From positions 1-64,000 of the forward strand of contig JAHFWL010000993.1 of the NCBI GenBank assembly GCA_021292165.1: 64,000 bases of DNA, in the 5' to 3' direction. The position numbers were made by a program, and so were the translations under genes. Below are positions 23,845-34,032 of the stretch, in pieces (within the stretch, counting starts at the first letter, position 1; each line of letters starts with the position of its first letter). The DNA comes from Shinisaurus crocodilurus. Its lineage: Eukaryota; Chordata; Lepidosauria; Squamata; Shinisauridae. The notes below the pieces were generated by a model. It did not search any database. It was not told the origin of the DNA and saw only the letters and a program-made list of their open reading frames with translations.

Positions 23845-24000
23845 GAGGAAAGTCTCTTGCCTTCATGCCGTACTTGGGAGCTTCCTGGAGGCATCTGTAA
23901 GTCGCTGTTGGAAACAAAATGCTGGACTTGATGGCATCTTGGTTTGATCCAGTAGGACAAACTATTATTCTGTAACTTGTTGCTCTCCCAAGGATGAAAA
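23845..24000 (+). repeat. CR1 LINE 3'-end fragment
   Basis: GGAGCTTCCTGGAGGCATCT, GGAAACAAAATGCTGGACTT and TTGATCCAGTAGGACAAAC are diverged copies of the conserved CR1 3' untranslated sequence. Confidence 0.75.
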
Positions 24001-24654
24001 CCGTTGGAAGACAAAGTGTTGTTATCCCAGCATAATGGATTCTGTAAGCAGGCCTTGGTGCAACTGCAAGGCTTACTGCTTCCAGAGTATATCAAGCGAC
24101 TGTAGCGTGCATTTGCTTTTTGTTGCTTTATAGAACTGCATTAGGGACAGCCCATCTAGCTGAAGTTGCATTTGACTTTTATGTTAAGGATCCCTTTGTG
24201 CTTTGAATTTCAACAGCAATTTTAATTCATATCTGGCCAGACCCTGACATTTAATTCACCAGCCAGACTGCATTTTTAATGATCAATTTAGAAATGCCTT
24301 TTCTGATGTAAAGTTGCAGATAATTGGCATTAGTGGATTCTTTGCCAGCATTGTTGATCACCCACTGCTCCTGCTGACTTTGATGAAAAGGCAGGGTGCT
24401 TAGCACCTCTGAAATTCAGGCCATGAAATAAGAAAATGTGTTTGTACTGGGGAGATAGAGGCTCAAGGTATGGTGGCTGGGAGAAAGCACTCGGATTTCC
24501 TTTGGGGCTGGCACAGGCAGAGATAGCTAACTAGGGGGGGTGCTGAGAATATCTAGAGAACTTTGTCAGTGGCCTCTCACCCTGTGTTTATAGATTTATT
24601 GCATATTTAAATTGCCCAATAACCTGGGCAATGTACACACGAAAAACTACAAAG
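24001..24654. other. Unannotated; weak conserved non-coding candidate at 24130-24430
   Basis: AT-rich with TAAT/ATTA words (TTTTAATTCATATCTGGCC, CATTTTTAATGATCAATTT). No exon or repeat recognised. Confidence 0.25.
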
Positions 24655-25225
24655 TATTTCTTTCTTTATTTGTAGTATTTATATAGCACCAAGTATAATA
24701 AAATCCCTAAGCGGTTTACATATAAATATTAAAATCACATTTAAAATATTGATATTAAAATCACACTTAAAATACAGTTTTATAAACAATTCCCATCATC
24801 ATCATCATCATCATCATCATCATACAGAGCAGTACAGGAGCAGTAAAATGGAGCAGCATGATTAATTTAATTACAAGCCAGGAGAAGCCTGGGTGAACAC
24901 ATATGTTTTCAGGAGGCGCTTGAAAGATGCCGCGTTCTCTGCCTTCCAAACTGCACGAGGGAGAGTTTTCCTAAGGGTGGGTGCCGCTACTGAGAAGGCC
25001 TGCTGTCGAAGTATTGTGTGGCAACATTCTGTTAATTTTGGAATGACCAGCAAGGCCTCCTCTGATGATCTTAAAGGTTGGTTGGGTATATGTAAGGGAA
25101 GGTGGTCTGCTAGATACCCTGGTCCCAAGTTGTTTAGGGCCTTGTATGACAATAACATACTAACCTTGAACGTGGCTCAGTAGCTAATAGGCAACCAGTG
25201 CAGTTCTTTTAACACAGATCTTTTG
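24655..25225 (-). mobile_element. L2-like LINE 3' part
   Basis: 24871-25158 on the minus strand encodes a reverse-transcriptase C-terminal segment (YKALNNLGPGYLADHLP; AFSVAAPTLRKTLPRAV; ASFKRLLKTYVFTQA) typical of L2/Rex-like LINEs. The 3' untranslated end (CTAAGCGGTTTACATATAAA) extends to about 24655. A (ATC)n array interrupts at 24796-24823. Confidence 0.85.
24796..24823. repeat. (ATC)n microsatellite
   Basis: Nine to ten ATC units within the LINE 3' region. Confidence 0.9.
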
Positions 25226-25736
25226 TGAGCATACAGTGCCTTGCAGAAGTATTCACCCCCTTTTGACTTTTCCACATTTTGTTGTGTTACAACCTGGAAT
25301 TGAAATGGATTTAATTGGCATTGTTACCACTTGACGTACACAAGATACTCAACACTGTGAAGGTGCAAAATATTTTTATTGTGGCACAAAAATTAAGGAA
25401 ACATAAACAAGCTGGCATTTGTTGGTTGCATAAGTATTCACCCCCCTGAGTCAATACTTGGTAGAAGCACCTTTGGCAGCCATTACAGCTGTGAGTCGTC
25501 TTGGGTAAGTCTCTGTCAGCTTTGCACATCTGGATCCTGCCATGTTTGCCCCTTCTTCCTGGCAAAATTGCTGCAGCTCTGTCGGGTTGGATGGGGACCG
25601 TTGGTGAACAGCAATCTACAAGTCTTGCCACAGATTCTCAATCAGATTGAGGTCTGGGCTTTGACTGGGCCACTCTAAGACTTTCAGGTTCCTGTTTTTA
25701 AACCACTCTAGTGTTACTTTGGCTGTGTGTTTAGGG

Positions 25737-25871
25737 CAGTGTTTCTCAACCTTGGGTCCCCAGATGTTTTTGGCCTACAACTCCCAGCATGCCCCAGCCA
25801 GCATAGCTGGCTGGGGCATGCTGGGAGTTGTAGGCCAAAAACATCTGGGGACCCAAGGTTGAGAAACACTG
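25737..25871. mobile_element. hAT MITE inserted in the Tc1 transposase
   Basis: 135-bp near-perfect palindrome with ends CAGTGTTTCTCAACCTTGGG, flanked by exact 8-bp duplications GTTTAGGG (25729-25736, 25872-25879). It splits the transposase between its second catalytic aspartate region and the WPSQSPDLN region. Confidence 0.97.
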
Positions 25872-26202
25872 GTTTAGGGTCATTGTCCTGCTGGAAGGTG
25901 AACCTCCACCCCCGTCCCAGGTCCCTTGCAGACTGAAACAGGTTTTCCTCTAGAATTGTCCTGTATTTGGCTCCATCCCTCTTGCCCTCAATCCTGACCA
26001 GTTTCCCATTCCCTGCTAAGAAAAAGCATCCCCACAACATGATGCTGCCACCACTATGCTTCACCGTGGGGATGGTGTTCTCAGGACAATGAGCACTGTT
26101 GGCTTTGCGCCACACATAGCGTTTTGTGGCAAGGCCAAAAAGTTCAGTTTTTGTCTCATCAGGCCAGAGAACTTTTTCCCACCCATGTGTGTGCTGCGTT
26201 TC

Positions 26203-26205
<3 letters not shown>

Positions 26206-26256
<51 letters not shown>

Positions 26257-26257
26257 A
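26206..26257. repeat. (ATC)n microsatellite
   Basis: About 17 ATC units at the boundary between Tc1 transposase sequence and the L2-like LINE 3' end. It is probably the tail of that LINE insertion (the reverse complement is a GAT tail). Confidence 0.95.
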
Positions 26258-27600
26258 TTTTATTTCTTACCCGCCTCTCCACTTAGATTGAGGCGGGGAA
26301 CAACCATAAACACAAAATACATAACTAGTTAATAACATAGTAAACATTATTAAAATATTCTTCAAAACCTTTAAAAGTATCCTAAAAACTCTTAAAATTC
26401 CACTGGGTAGGCCTATCGGAAGAGGTCAGTCTTTATGGCCTTTTTAAAAGCCAAGAGGCTATCTAGTTGACGAGTCCCCTCTGACAGGCCATTCCACAGT
26501 CTGGGAGCAGCAGAAGAGAAGGTCCTCTGGGTAGTACTCGCCAGCCTAGTCTTGGCTGACGAGTAAATTCTTCCTAGAGGACCTGAGTGTGCGGGGCGGA
26601 TTGTACGGGAGAAGGCGATCCTGCAGGTAACCCGGACCCAAAGCATGTAGGGCTTTAAAGGTAATAACCAACACTTTATACTTCACCCGGAAACTGATTG
26701 GCAGCCAGTGTAATGCTTTTAAAGCTGGTGTAATATGGGCACCTCTAGATGTACAAAAGAAGGGACCATCTGTGGGTTTATTGGCTTACCATCACTGATG
26801 TGGGATCCTTGTCCCTCGGCCATGGTTTGTTTGTTTGTTTGTTTAAACTACTTATAGACCACTTGATATCCTAAGTGGTTTATTTTTTTTAAAAAAAACA
26901 CCATAAATGCAATATAAAAAACAATGTCAAAACAATATAAAATAATAGATGAATTCTTAAAAAAAAAAAAAAAAGTTACAAGAATGGCAGAACAGAGCAG
27001 TGTGGATACAAGTCAGGGAAAGCCTGAGGTAAACAGTCTCCAAGAAGCATAAGAACATTAGAAGAGCCCTGCTGGATCAGACCAAGGGTCCACCTAGTCC
27101 AGCATTGTACGGGAGAAGGCGATCCTGCAGGTAACCCGGACCCAAACCATGTAGGGCTTTAAAGGTAATAACCAACACTTATACTTCGCCCGGAAACTGA
27201 TTGGCAGCCAGTGTAATGCTTTTAAAGCTGGTGTAATATGGGCACCTCTAGATGTACCAGGGACCAATCTGGCGGCCATATTTTGCACCAATTGAAGTTT
27301 CCGAACTAGGTACAAAGGTAGCCCTATGTACAGCGCATTGCAGAAGTCAAGTCTCGAAGTTACCAGCATGTGCACTACCATCTTTAGGTCTTCCAACTCT
27401 AGGAAGGGGCGCAGCTGGCGTATCAGCCGGAGCTGATAATAGGCACTCCTAGCCGTTGCATCTATCTGAGCTGTCATTTGAAGCGACAGGTCCAGAAGCA
27501 CCCCCAGGCTGTGAACACAGTCTTTCAGGGGGAGTGTAACCCCATCCAGAACATGCCTTTTTGCAAACTCCAAATGGGCTTTGATATGAATTTGTTTCAG
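26258..27600 (-). mobile_element. L2-like LINE 3' portion inserted in Tc1, with internal duplication
   Basis: The minus strand encodes RT C-terminal motifs: SLGVLLDLSLQMTAQIDATA, TSRLDFCNALYIGLPLYLVR, RKLQLVQNMAARLV and ALHWLPISFRAKYK at 27257-27560, then FSSAAPRLWNGLSEGTRQL at 26413-26646. A 143-155 bp block occurs twice (26600-26754 and 27114-27256) and brackets a 359-bp insert. That insert contains LINE 3'-tail sequence (26826-27050) and a CR1 end (27050-27113). It is 5'-truncated. Confidence 0.85.
27050..27113 (-). repeat. CR1 3'-end snippet
   Basis: AAGAACATTAGAAGAGCCCT and GGTCCACCTAGTCCAGCAT are the familiar inverted 3' end of CR1. It lies within the insert between the duplicated L2 blocks. 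Confidence 0.8.
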
Positions 27601-27726
27601 CAATGGCTTTCATCTCGCAACTCTTCCACTCTTTGTGGAGTGTCCAGGTGATAGTTGTCCCATGGATGGTTTCTCCAGTCTCAGCTCTGGATCTCTCCAG
27701 CTCCTTCAGAGTTACCATTGGCCTCT

Positions 27727-27990
27727 TATTTATTTATATTTATTTATTTATTATATTTATTATATTTATTATATTTATACCCCACCTTTTTTCCTGCAAG
27801 GAACCCAAGGCGGCTTACATAATCCTCATCTTCCTCTCCATTTTACCCTCACAACAACCCTGTGAGGTAGGTTAGGCTGAGAGTCAGTGACTGGCCCAAA
27901 GTCACCCAGTGAGTTTCATGGCCGAGCGGGGACTAGAAACCGGATCTCCTGAGTCCCAGTCCAACACTCTCACCACTACGCCACACTGGC
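27727..27990 (-). repeat. Sauria-type SINE nested in Tc1
   Basis: Reverse-oriented with a (TTTATTATA)n-like tail at 27727-27780, then CCCACCTTTTTTCCTGCAAG and a tRNA-like head ending CGCCACACTGGC. It interrupts the transposase DNA-binding region. Confidence 0.92.
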
Positions 27991-28408
27991 TTGCTTCTCT
28001 TGGTTGCTTCTCTGATTAATGCCCTCCTTACCCAGTCACTGAGTTTTGGTGGATGGCCTTCTCTAGGCAGAGTCATGGTTGAGCCATATTCTTTCCGTTT
28101 TGTAATAATGGATTTAACAGTACTTCGGGGAGTGTTCATAGTTTGGGATTTTTTAAATAACCCAACCCAGATTGGTGCTTGTGCACAACTTTATCCCGGA
28201 ATTGTTTTGATAGCACCTTGGTCTTCATGATGCTGTTTGTTTAGATATGTTCTCCAACAAACTCTGGGGCCTTCCAGAAACAGGTGTATTTAATCTGAGA
28301 TCATGTGGCACTGGAATTGCACACAGGTGGACTTCATTCAACTACTTACTGGACAGTGTGTGACTTCTGTAGGCAGTGGGTTACGCCAGAGCTTATTAAG
28401 GCATGTCA

Positions 28409-28452
28409 CAGCACAGGGGTTGAATACTTACAGCACAGGGGTTGAATACTTA
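28409..28452. repeat. 22-bp tandem duplication in the Tc1 inner repeat
   Basis: Two exact adjacent copies of a 22-bp unit beginning CAGCACAGGGGTTGAATACT. The unit contains the inner direct-repeat core (TTGAATACTT) of the right inverted end. Confidence 0.9.
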
Positions 28453-28652
28453 CACAACCAACAAGTGCCGGTTTGTTTCTGTTCACTTAACTTTTGTGCC
28501 ACAATAAAAAATATTTTGCATCTTCACTGTGTTGAGTATCTTGTGTACATCAAGTGGTAACAACGGCAATTAAATCCATTTCAGTTCTAGGTTGAACACA
28601 ACAAAATGTGGAAAAGTCAAAGGGGGGGTGAATACTTCTGCAAGGCACTGTA

Positions 28653-29044
28653 GGGGGGTGTCCCAGTGAGCACCCTAGCTGCAGCTTCTGAACCAGGCCC
28701 AAAGGCACCCCCACATAGGGTTCATTGCAGTAGCAACAGTGATCAATCCAAGAGTGATCATGTTTCTGAGAGGGTTGAGCTGAAACTATCAAGTTCTTTG
28801 TAAATCTTTTCAGCAGTGCCAAAAATGCTACCCCTTTTCAATGATTGTTCAGCACTCCTTGCAAAAAATGTTTGCTATTAATTAACAATATTGTCTTGCG
28901 CTCTCTCAGTTGGTTTTACTTGCCATCAGCTTCACACAGGCAAATCTGAAAGACTAGATAGCATTGTGATCTCATTTTGTTCCCTGTGTGATCCTTGACT
29001 GGGTGGAGTCACCCAGGAAATAGTGCCCAAAATTGCTCTGTGAT
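28653..29044. other. Unannotated stretch, nothing recognised
   Basis: Lies between the Tc1 element and the hAT target duplication. No exon or repeat recognised. Confidence 0.4.
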
Positions 29045-29059
29045 ATCACATACAGAGGC

Positions 29060-29560
29060 GTAGCGTGGGGGGTGCAGGGGGGGCCGGGCGCAACATCTGG
29101 GGGGGCGCGCTCGCACTCGCAGCCCCCTGCCTGGCTCACTCACTCTCTCTGCAGTGCTGGCTGTGCGAATCCGATCCGAGCCGCCGGGTCTCCGCCCACT
29201 GTGGAGGGGGGTGGTGCCAGGCGTGCGGTGCGGTGGGTGCGAAGAGAGAGCGAGGGAGGACCGCCCACTCACCAATCTCGCCCAGCAAAGAGCCGCTGGC
29301 CATTGTCCTTTCCATAGCTACCCAGTCCAAACTACAAGTCCCAGCAGCCCCTCCCCGCCCACTGCGAGGCGCAGGAGGCGGCGCAGTTTGCAAGTCCTGG
29401 CGCGCAGCGTATCCTGCTGCGGTTGTCGTTGGATGTCGGCGATCCAGGGACTTGGAAGCTCAGACGCGTCCGGGCAGGGCGTCGCCGCCGCCTCAGGGGC
29501 CGCTGGGAGTTGTAGTTCTCTGCGCAGCCTCTTGGTCGCCTGTTTTAGTAATGCTGCGGG
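29060..29560. promoter_or_regulatory. CpG-dense segment with paired ZNF143-like motifs
   Basis: CpG density by eye is far above the rest of the window. AACTACAAGTCCCAGCAGCC (about 29330-29350) and the inverted GCTGGGAGTTGTAGTTCTC (about 29502-29521) match the ACTACAAYTCCCAG consensus bound by ZNF143/THAP11 in CpG-island promoters (known from vertebrate promoter studies). It lies upstream of the transposase fragment on the same strand, so a promoter role for the element is plausible but unproven. Confidence 0.5.
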
Positions 29561-29705
29561 GGGCGGGAAGCAAATGCCGAGTGCAGCAGACTCCATTGGG
29601 CAGAACGGGGCAAAGAGGCGAGATTTTCTCTCTCTCGTGCATAGATTTCCCTTCCTTCCCAATTTCTCTCTCAAGCTGATATTCTGTCTTTCTTTCCCCC
29701 ATCCA

Positions 29706-29710
<5 letters not shown>

Positions 29711-29757
<47 letters not shown>
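29711..29757. repeat. (TC)n microsatellite
   Basis: CT run of about 23 units inside the hAT element, followed by CCTT repeats. Confidence 0.97.
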
Positions 29758-29761
<4 letters not shown>

Positions 29762-29984
29762 ATACATTTTTCCTTCCTTCCTTCCTTCCTTTCTTCATAC
29801 ACATCTTCTCTCTCCTCCGTCTTATATTCTGCCCTTCTTTTCCACATTCAACCATCTTTCTGTCTTTCTCTTTCATACATTGTCCATCCTTCCCATTCCC
29901 TTCCCTCATATTCTAGCTTCTGCACCCCAAATACATTTCCCTTCCCGTTGGGGTGAAAAAATCCCAACTTCAAGTATAATCTGA

Positions 29985-30531
29985 TGGGATCTAGCGGTGA
30001 CTGACCGAGAAAAGAGATCTTGGGGTTGTGGTGGACGGCTCGATGACATGTCGTCGACCCAGTGAAAAAGGCAAACTCCGTGTTAAGCATAATTAGGAAA
30101 GGGATTGAAAATAAAACTGCCAAGGTCATGTTGCCCTTACACAAATCGATGGTGCGACCGCTCTTAAAATACTATGCACAGTTCCGGTCAGTGCATCTAA
30201 AGAAGGACATTCGTAGAGTTGGGAACAGTGCAGAAAAGCGCAACTGAAATGACCCAAGTGGACGGGGAGACACATTTTTCTCCCTCTCTCATAATACTAG
30301 ACCTCAAGAGGGGGTCCTCCCATGAAGCTGAGTGGTAGGAGATTCAGGACAGATAAAAGGAAGTTCTTCACACAGCACAGAGTTAAACTATGGAACTCAC
30401 TTCCGCATGATGTGGTGATGGCCACCAATTTGGATGGATTTAAAAGGGGATTGGACAAACTCATGGAGGAGAAGGCCATCGGTGGCTACTAGTCCTGATT
30501 GGCTATATGCTTCGTCCAGTATCAGAGGCAT
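29985..30531 (+). repeat. CR1 LINE fragment inside the hAT element
   Basis: 30062-30247 encodes KKANSVLSIIRKGIENKT and KSMVRPLLKY, the CR1 reverse-transcriptase C-terminal region. This is followed by CR1 3' sequence (GATGTGGTGATGGCCACCAA; GATTGGACAAACTCATGGAG). It stops abruptly at about 30531 within CAGTATCAGAGGCA, so the usual 3' end is missing. Confidence 0.85.
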
Positions 30532-30833
30532 GTTCATCTAAGGATGTTTATACTCAGCCAAATCTGCCAGAAAATATTGACCAAAAAGTTTATACTGATA
30601 TTGGCTATTGGCCTGAAACCATGGATGAAACCTTGAAAACTGAACTTGTCAGGCGAGGGACAGAGGAACTGCAGAATAAGGATGCATGGTTTCCAAGAGA
30701 CAGTAATGGCAGGTCATTTTCCAAGGATTGGTTCTACATACATTTGGAGAATGGTGAGACTATGTTAAGGACATGGTTGGTGTTTTCTCCTGTAAACAAT
30801 GCTGTATATTGCTTTCCTTGCATGCTTTTTTAA
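30532..30833 (+). pseudogene. hAT transposase N-terminal (TTF-type zinc finger) fragment
   Basis: The reading frame 30507-30833 encodes, after CR1-derived residues, DIGYWPETMDETLKTELVRR, LQNKDAWFPRD, RSFSKDWFYIHLENGE, and RTWLVFSP with YCFPCMLF. This matches the TTF-type zinc finger that opens hAT transposases related to ZMYM1/THAP-like domesticated genes. In the family this domain binds the transposon ends. The catalytic and dimerisation domains are absent. The frame closes just after the finger. Confidence 0.75.
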
Positions 30834-31027
30834 ACTTGTATTTAGATGCATTTTACTTTAATTACATCAGTATTTTCATAACAAACAATACATGTGCTTA
30901 GGGGGTAAGGGTTTCTTTAACTAATCTAGTGGAAGAGACTCGAGTGCTAAAATCCACGGGTTAGGGGGCGCAAATTACTTGCCTTGCCCCGGGTGCTGAC
31001 AACCCACGCTACGCCACTGATCACATA

Positions 31028-32109
31028 GCCAAATCTGATTAGCTATGTAGCATGATGACATTATTCTCTTCATTATGTGAGCCCTGATTTGTTGGGGCCA
31101 CCATTGTGGCTTATGCCAGAAGAGGAGAAATAGCTGCCAAGTTTGGTGGCACCAAACAAGCTTTTAAAAGGTGGATACGGTAATTACACAATCAAATTCT
31201 CTTTAAGAAAATTTCTACTCCCCTGGATTTTGTGTGTGTGTGTGTGGTTTTTTTTTTTTTTTTAACCTGAGAATTGAAACTCATTTGGTATAATCCTAGT
31301 TTTTAACTTAAAACTTATGTTTTGTGTTTGCAGTGCGAGAGTGGTCCTGCTGTTAATTGTGCTTGGTGTGTCCCTCCTTTGTCTGATCCTGCTCCACCAA
31401 AATGCCTCTTCGTTCACACCTCACTTTTTGGAGAAGTAATTGCTTTATCTCGAGTTGCTGCAATAATACAATGTCTTGGGTGTTGTGCATGCAGGGGTGC
31501 AACACCACGGTTCATGGTGTCTCACTGGTGCAAAGGCTTTTGAACCAAACAAGAGTGAGCATTGGTAGAATAGAGTCTTTAAATATTCAGGTGAAATCTT
31601 ATTCTCAGAAATCTGTGCAGACAACAATAGCTGCTTCTATTCCAAGAAGTTCCAGTTTTTCAGACTGTCTTGAAACATCATGTAGTACCTCATGGGGAAA
31701 ACGTCTGTGACATTCTTTATTTGGAGGAAGCTGCTGCTATTTTTGATATGCTGCTTTTTTGTTTGCTCAGTTTCCCCTCCCTTTCTTCCCTTGTTCAGGA
31801 GGGCATTTGCCTGGAAACAAGTTCTTTGTTTCTCAAGAGTTCATCTGCTCCTGCTGCTTATTCTCCCACCTGGCTGTAATCCTGTAGTTTGTTGACATCT
31901 CAATTGGTGGCTGTGAAAATGATTATGATGTCAAAGGGGGAATTATGACTTCAGGTGAGAAATAAGCAGCGGGAGTAGGTGAACTTGAGAGAAAGGAAGC
32001 AGGTCTTGTTTTCATCTCGGCGTCCTTTTCATAGGAACCAGTGAATAGAGAGGATCTTTGCTTGTTGCACATACTGAATGTCTTAAGCTGCAAAGTTTCT
32101 AGGGAAGTT
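31028..32109. other. Unannotated stretch with poly-T
   Basis: T-run at 31248-31263. Open frames here are short and show no recognised domain. Confidence 0.4.
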
Positions 32110-32400
32110 TTTCATTTTAAGTTACCGGTAAGTTTTCCAGTTCTGTGGTACTTGAAATTGGGTGACCACAGCTGTATGCAGCATTCCAAATGCATCCACA
32201 CCGTGGATTTATATAAAGCAGTTACGATACTGGCATTTTTATTTTCTTCCCATTTCTTAATAGCCCCTAGAATGGAATTTGCCTCTTGTTGTTGCCCCCA
32301 CACAGTGAGCTGGGTTGATGTTCTCACTGAGGCATCTACTGTGACACCCCCACCCCCCGGTATCTTTCCTGGTTGGTCATCACCAATTTCGACCCCATCA
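32110..32400 (-). repeat. CR1/L3-group LINE fragment
   Basis: CACCGTGGATTTATATAAAG, ATACTGGCATTTTTATTTTC and CCCTAGAATGGAATTTGCC match CR1-group LINE sequence in reverse. 32112-32327 on the minus strand keeps a short diverged reading frame. Confidence 0.65.
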
Positions 32401-32409
32401 TGGTGGTTA

Positions 32410-33424
32410 GGGTTATTTTTTTTTTTGCTGCAGCATGCATCACTGTGCAGCTACGGTGAAACTGAAGTAGATAAGAAAGCTTCATTGTTTCAGTGTTGTA
32501 CCACTAAATAGCCACAGAAAGGTAAGCTTTTGATGGTATTTTTTAATAGTGTAGTGAGGGTGTATGTTAATGGGCTATTGTGGTATGGTTACAGTGTCCA
32601 CATAGGCCAGTGTTACGGCAGTTAAAAGATCTCACCGTGTCTCCTCTTCCATTTAGCGGTACTTTGTCTGGTTCAGGTCTTGATTTCTTTTGAAGGCTTG
32701 TTGTTTAAAGGCACTGTGCAGGATTTCTCCTTGCTTGCATTTGGAATCCTGGGAAGATAAGTAGCCCACGTTGCGCTATAGTCATTTGGCTGCTGTGTGC
32801 TGAATAGAAGGAAAAGACTATTTGCATAGCTGCCCTTCCAGGTATGAACAGCATCCTGCAGGTGCTGTGTTTTTAAGGTAAATTGCTGGTTGACCTTGCT
32901 CTTGACTCTGGGCTAGTTCTTTATTAAGGTAACATTGTGGCTCTGAAGAGATCGGCAAACAACATTTATTTGTTATAGTAATGGCTGCCCCATTGTGCTG
33001 AATACTTTTTCTTTATGGTCAACAGGAAGTTTCCAGCTGTGCCTGCTTTTACTTTCCTCACTCCATGTGCACAGTTGAGGCACAATGATCTTTTTGAGGT
33101 GTTAGGCCAAATGTGGAGTGACCATCCCATATGTACTTTGCATGTGATCCCGTGGTTTTGTTTAGATCAGCATCACACCCTTCCAGGAGTCGCACATCTG
33201 TGTTGAACAAGACCTATAGAGCTGTTTCTTATGGCCCTTGTTTCAAGTCAGCCGTTTTATGTGATGTCTGCATTTTGTAGGCTTGCTTCATCCTCTTAAA
33301 GCTGCTTTTTTTTTTTTTTTTTGCCTTCTGGTAGCTTCTTGGTTTTGCCATCCTGACAATGAATAACAATATGTTATTTAACAACTGTATTCCTGTTCTT
33401 CAGTAGGTAGCTTGTGACTCAGAA
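32410..33424. other. Unannotated stretch with poly-T
   Basis: T-run at about 33306-33322. No exon or repeat recognised. Confidence 0.4.
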
Positions 33425-34025
33425 GCCCGGTTGGTTCGCATGATGGCTGCAGCCCACCATGGCTTATCTAAGCCACAGTGCGCTGCAATGCATGCTGGGC
33501 GACTTAGATTTCATAGATCATAGAGTTGGAAGGAGCCTACAAGGCTATCGAGTCCAACCCCCTGCTCAATGCAGGAAACTAGAGGAGGGGTCTCCCATCC
33601 AAGTAACAACCAGGCTTGACCCTGCTTAGCTTTCCACACTCAGACAAGCTGAGCCAGCGTAAGCATATTAAAGCCGCAACTTTAATATGTTGATTTGTTG
33701 GCGTGGATAGCAAACAACCCACAACCCTAAAATAGCCCATGGCGTATTCAAGCCATGGTGGGTTGCGGTACATGGCAGGCGACTTTTGCATTTTAAAACC
33801 GCAACGGCTGCTTGTCGTGTCATGTGAACCCGGCGAGGGTGGGTTCTTGGTGTGGTTAGCAAAACACCCACAACCCTAAGTCATGCCAACAACCCAACCT
33901 CGCTGTGTTCAAACAACACGACAAACTGCGGTCGTGGTTTGAATGTGCATAACGGTCGCTCACACGCACCTCTAAGCCCTGTGGGTTAATTAACCCACTG
34001 TGGCTGAATGTCACATGCAAACCGG
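33425..34025. mobile_element. Unclassified DNA-transposon-like block interrupted by a 5S SINE
   Basis: Contains CAGCCCACCATGGCTTATCT, AAGCCATGGTGGGTTGCGG and CATGTGAACCCGGCGAGGG motifs. Comparable motifs occur at 4.3, 36.0, 45.3 and 52-53.4 kb. Termini are not resolved. Confidence 0.4.
33510..33672 (-). repeat. 5S rRNA-derived SINE
   Basis: Inverted order: CR1-like tail (CATAGAGTTGGAAGGAGCCT), TCTCCCATCCAAGTAACAAC, CCTGCTTAGCTTTCCACACT, and the 5' head CTCAGACAAGCTGAGCCAGC. Confidence 0.9.
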
Positions 34026-34032
34026 CCCAGGG

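Larger units (their letters stand above)
25450..28229 (-). pseudogene. Tc1-like transposase, fragmented
   Basis: Cut-and-paste transposase of the Tc1/mariner superfamily, now inactive. The N-terminus starts near 28229 (MKTKVLSKQFRDKVV). Helix-turn-helix pieces follow at 27933-28139 (PRSTVKSIITKRKEYGSTMT) and 27620-27718 (MVTLKELERSRAE). After the LINE insertion, the catalytic segment at 25880-26205 carries LWPDETKTELFG, KHSGGSIMLWGCF and FQQDNDPK. After the MITE, the last part before 25735 carries [10 protein letters not shown] and IENLW. The aspartates and glutamate of the DDE-type core are therefore still visible, but frames are broken by stops, indels and four insertions. Confidence 0.9.
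25234..28650 (-). mobile_element. Tc1-like DNA transposon with IR/DR ends and nested insertions
   Basis: Ends are perfect inverted copies for at least CAGTGCCTTGCAGAAGTATT, flanked by TA at 25232-25233 and 28651-28652. Similarity between the inverted ends continues for about 200 bp. Each end carries an outer and an inner direct repeat (AGTATTCACCCCC at 25248-25261 and again at 25432-25446), as in Tc1 elements of the Sleeping-Beauty type. Nested inside are a hAT MITE (25737-25871), an (ATC)n array, an L2-like LINE (26258-27600) and a Sauria SINE (27727-27990). Without them the element would be near 1.6 kb, normal for Tc1. Confidence 0.95.
29053..31019 (+). mobile_element. hAT transposon derivative, 1967 bp
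   Basis: Flanked by a perfect 8-bp duplication ATCACATA (29045-29052 and 31020-31027). Ends CAGAGGCGTAGCGTGGG and CCCACGCTACGCCACTG are inverted with a single mismatch, and further similarity runs inward. It contains a CpG-dense left part (about 29060-29560), a CT-rich block, a CR1-derived segment (about 29985-30531) and an N-terminal transposase fragment (30532-30833). The remaining transposase is missing, so the element is non-autonomous. Confidence 0.95.

Noticed and set aside
25714..26256. 180-codon minus-strand frame starting with poly-Met
   Set aside because: The Met run is the translated (ATC)n array and the end is MITE sequence. Only the middle is genuine Tc1 transposase, annotated as pseudogene.
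29154..29984. 276-codon open frame on the plus strand
   Set aside because: It runs through a CpG-rich transposon part and a (TC)n microsatellite that encodes an artificial Leu-Ser repeat. No domain or splice context.
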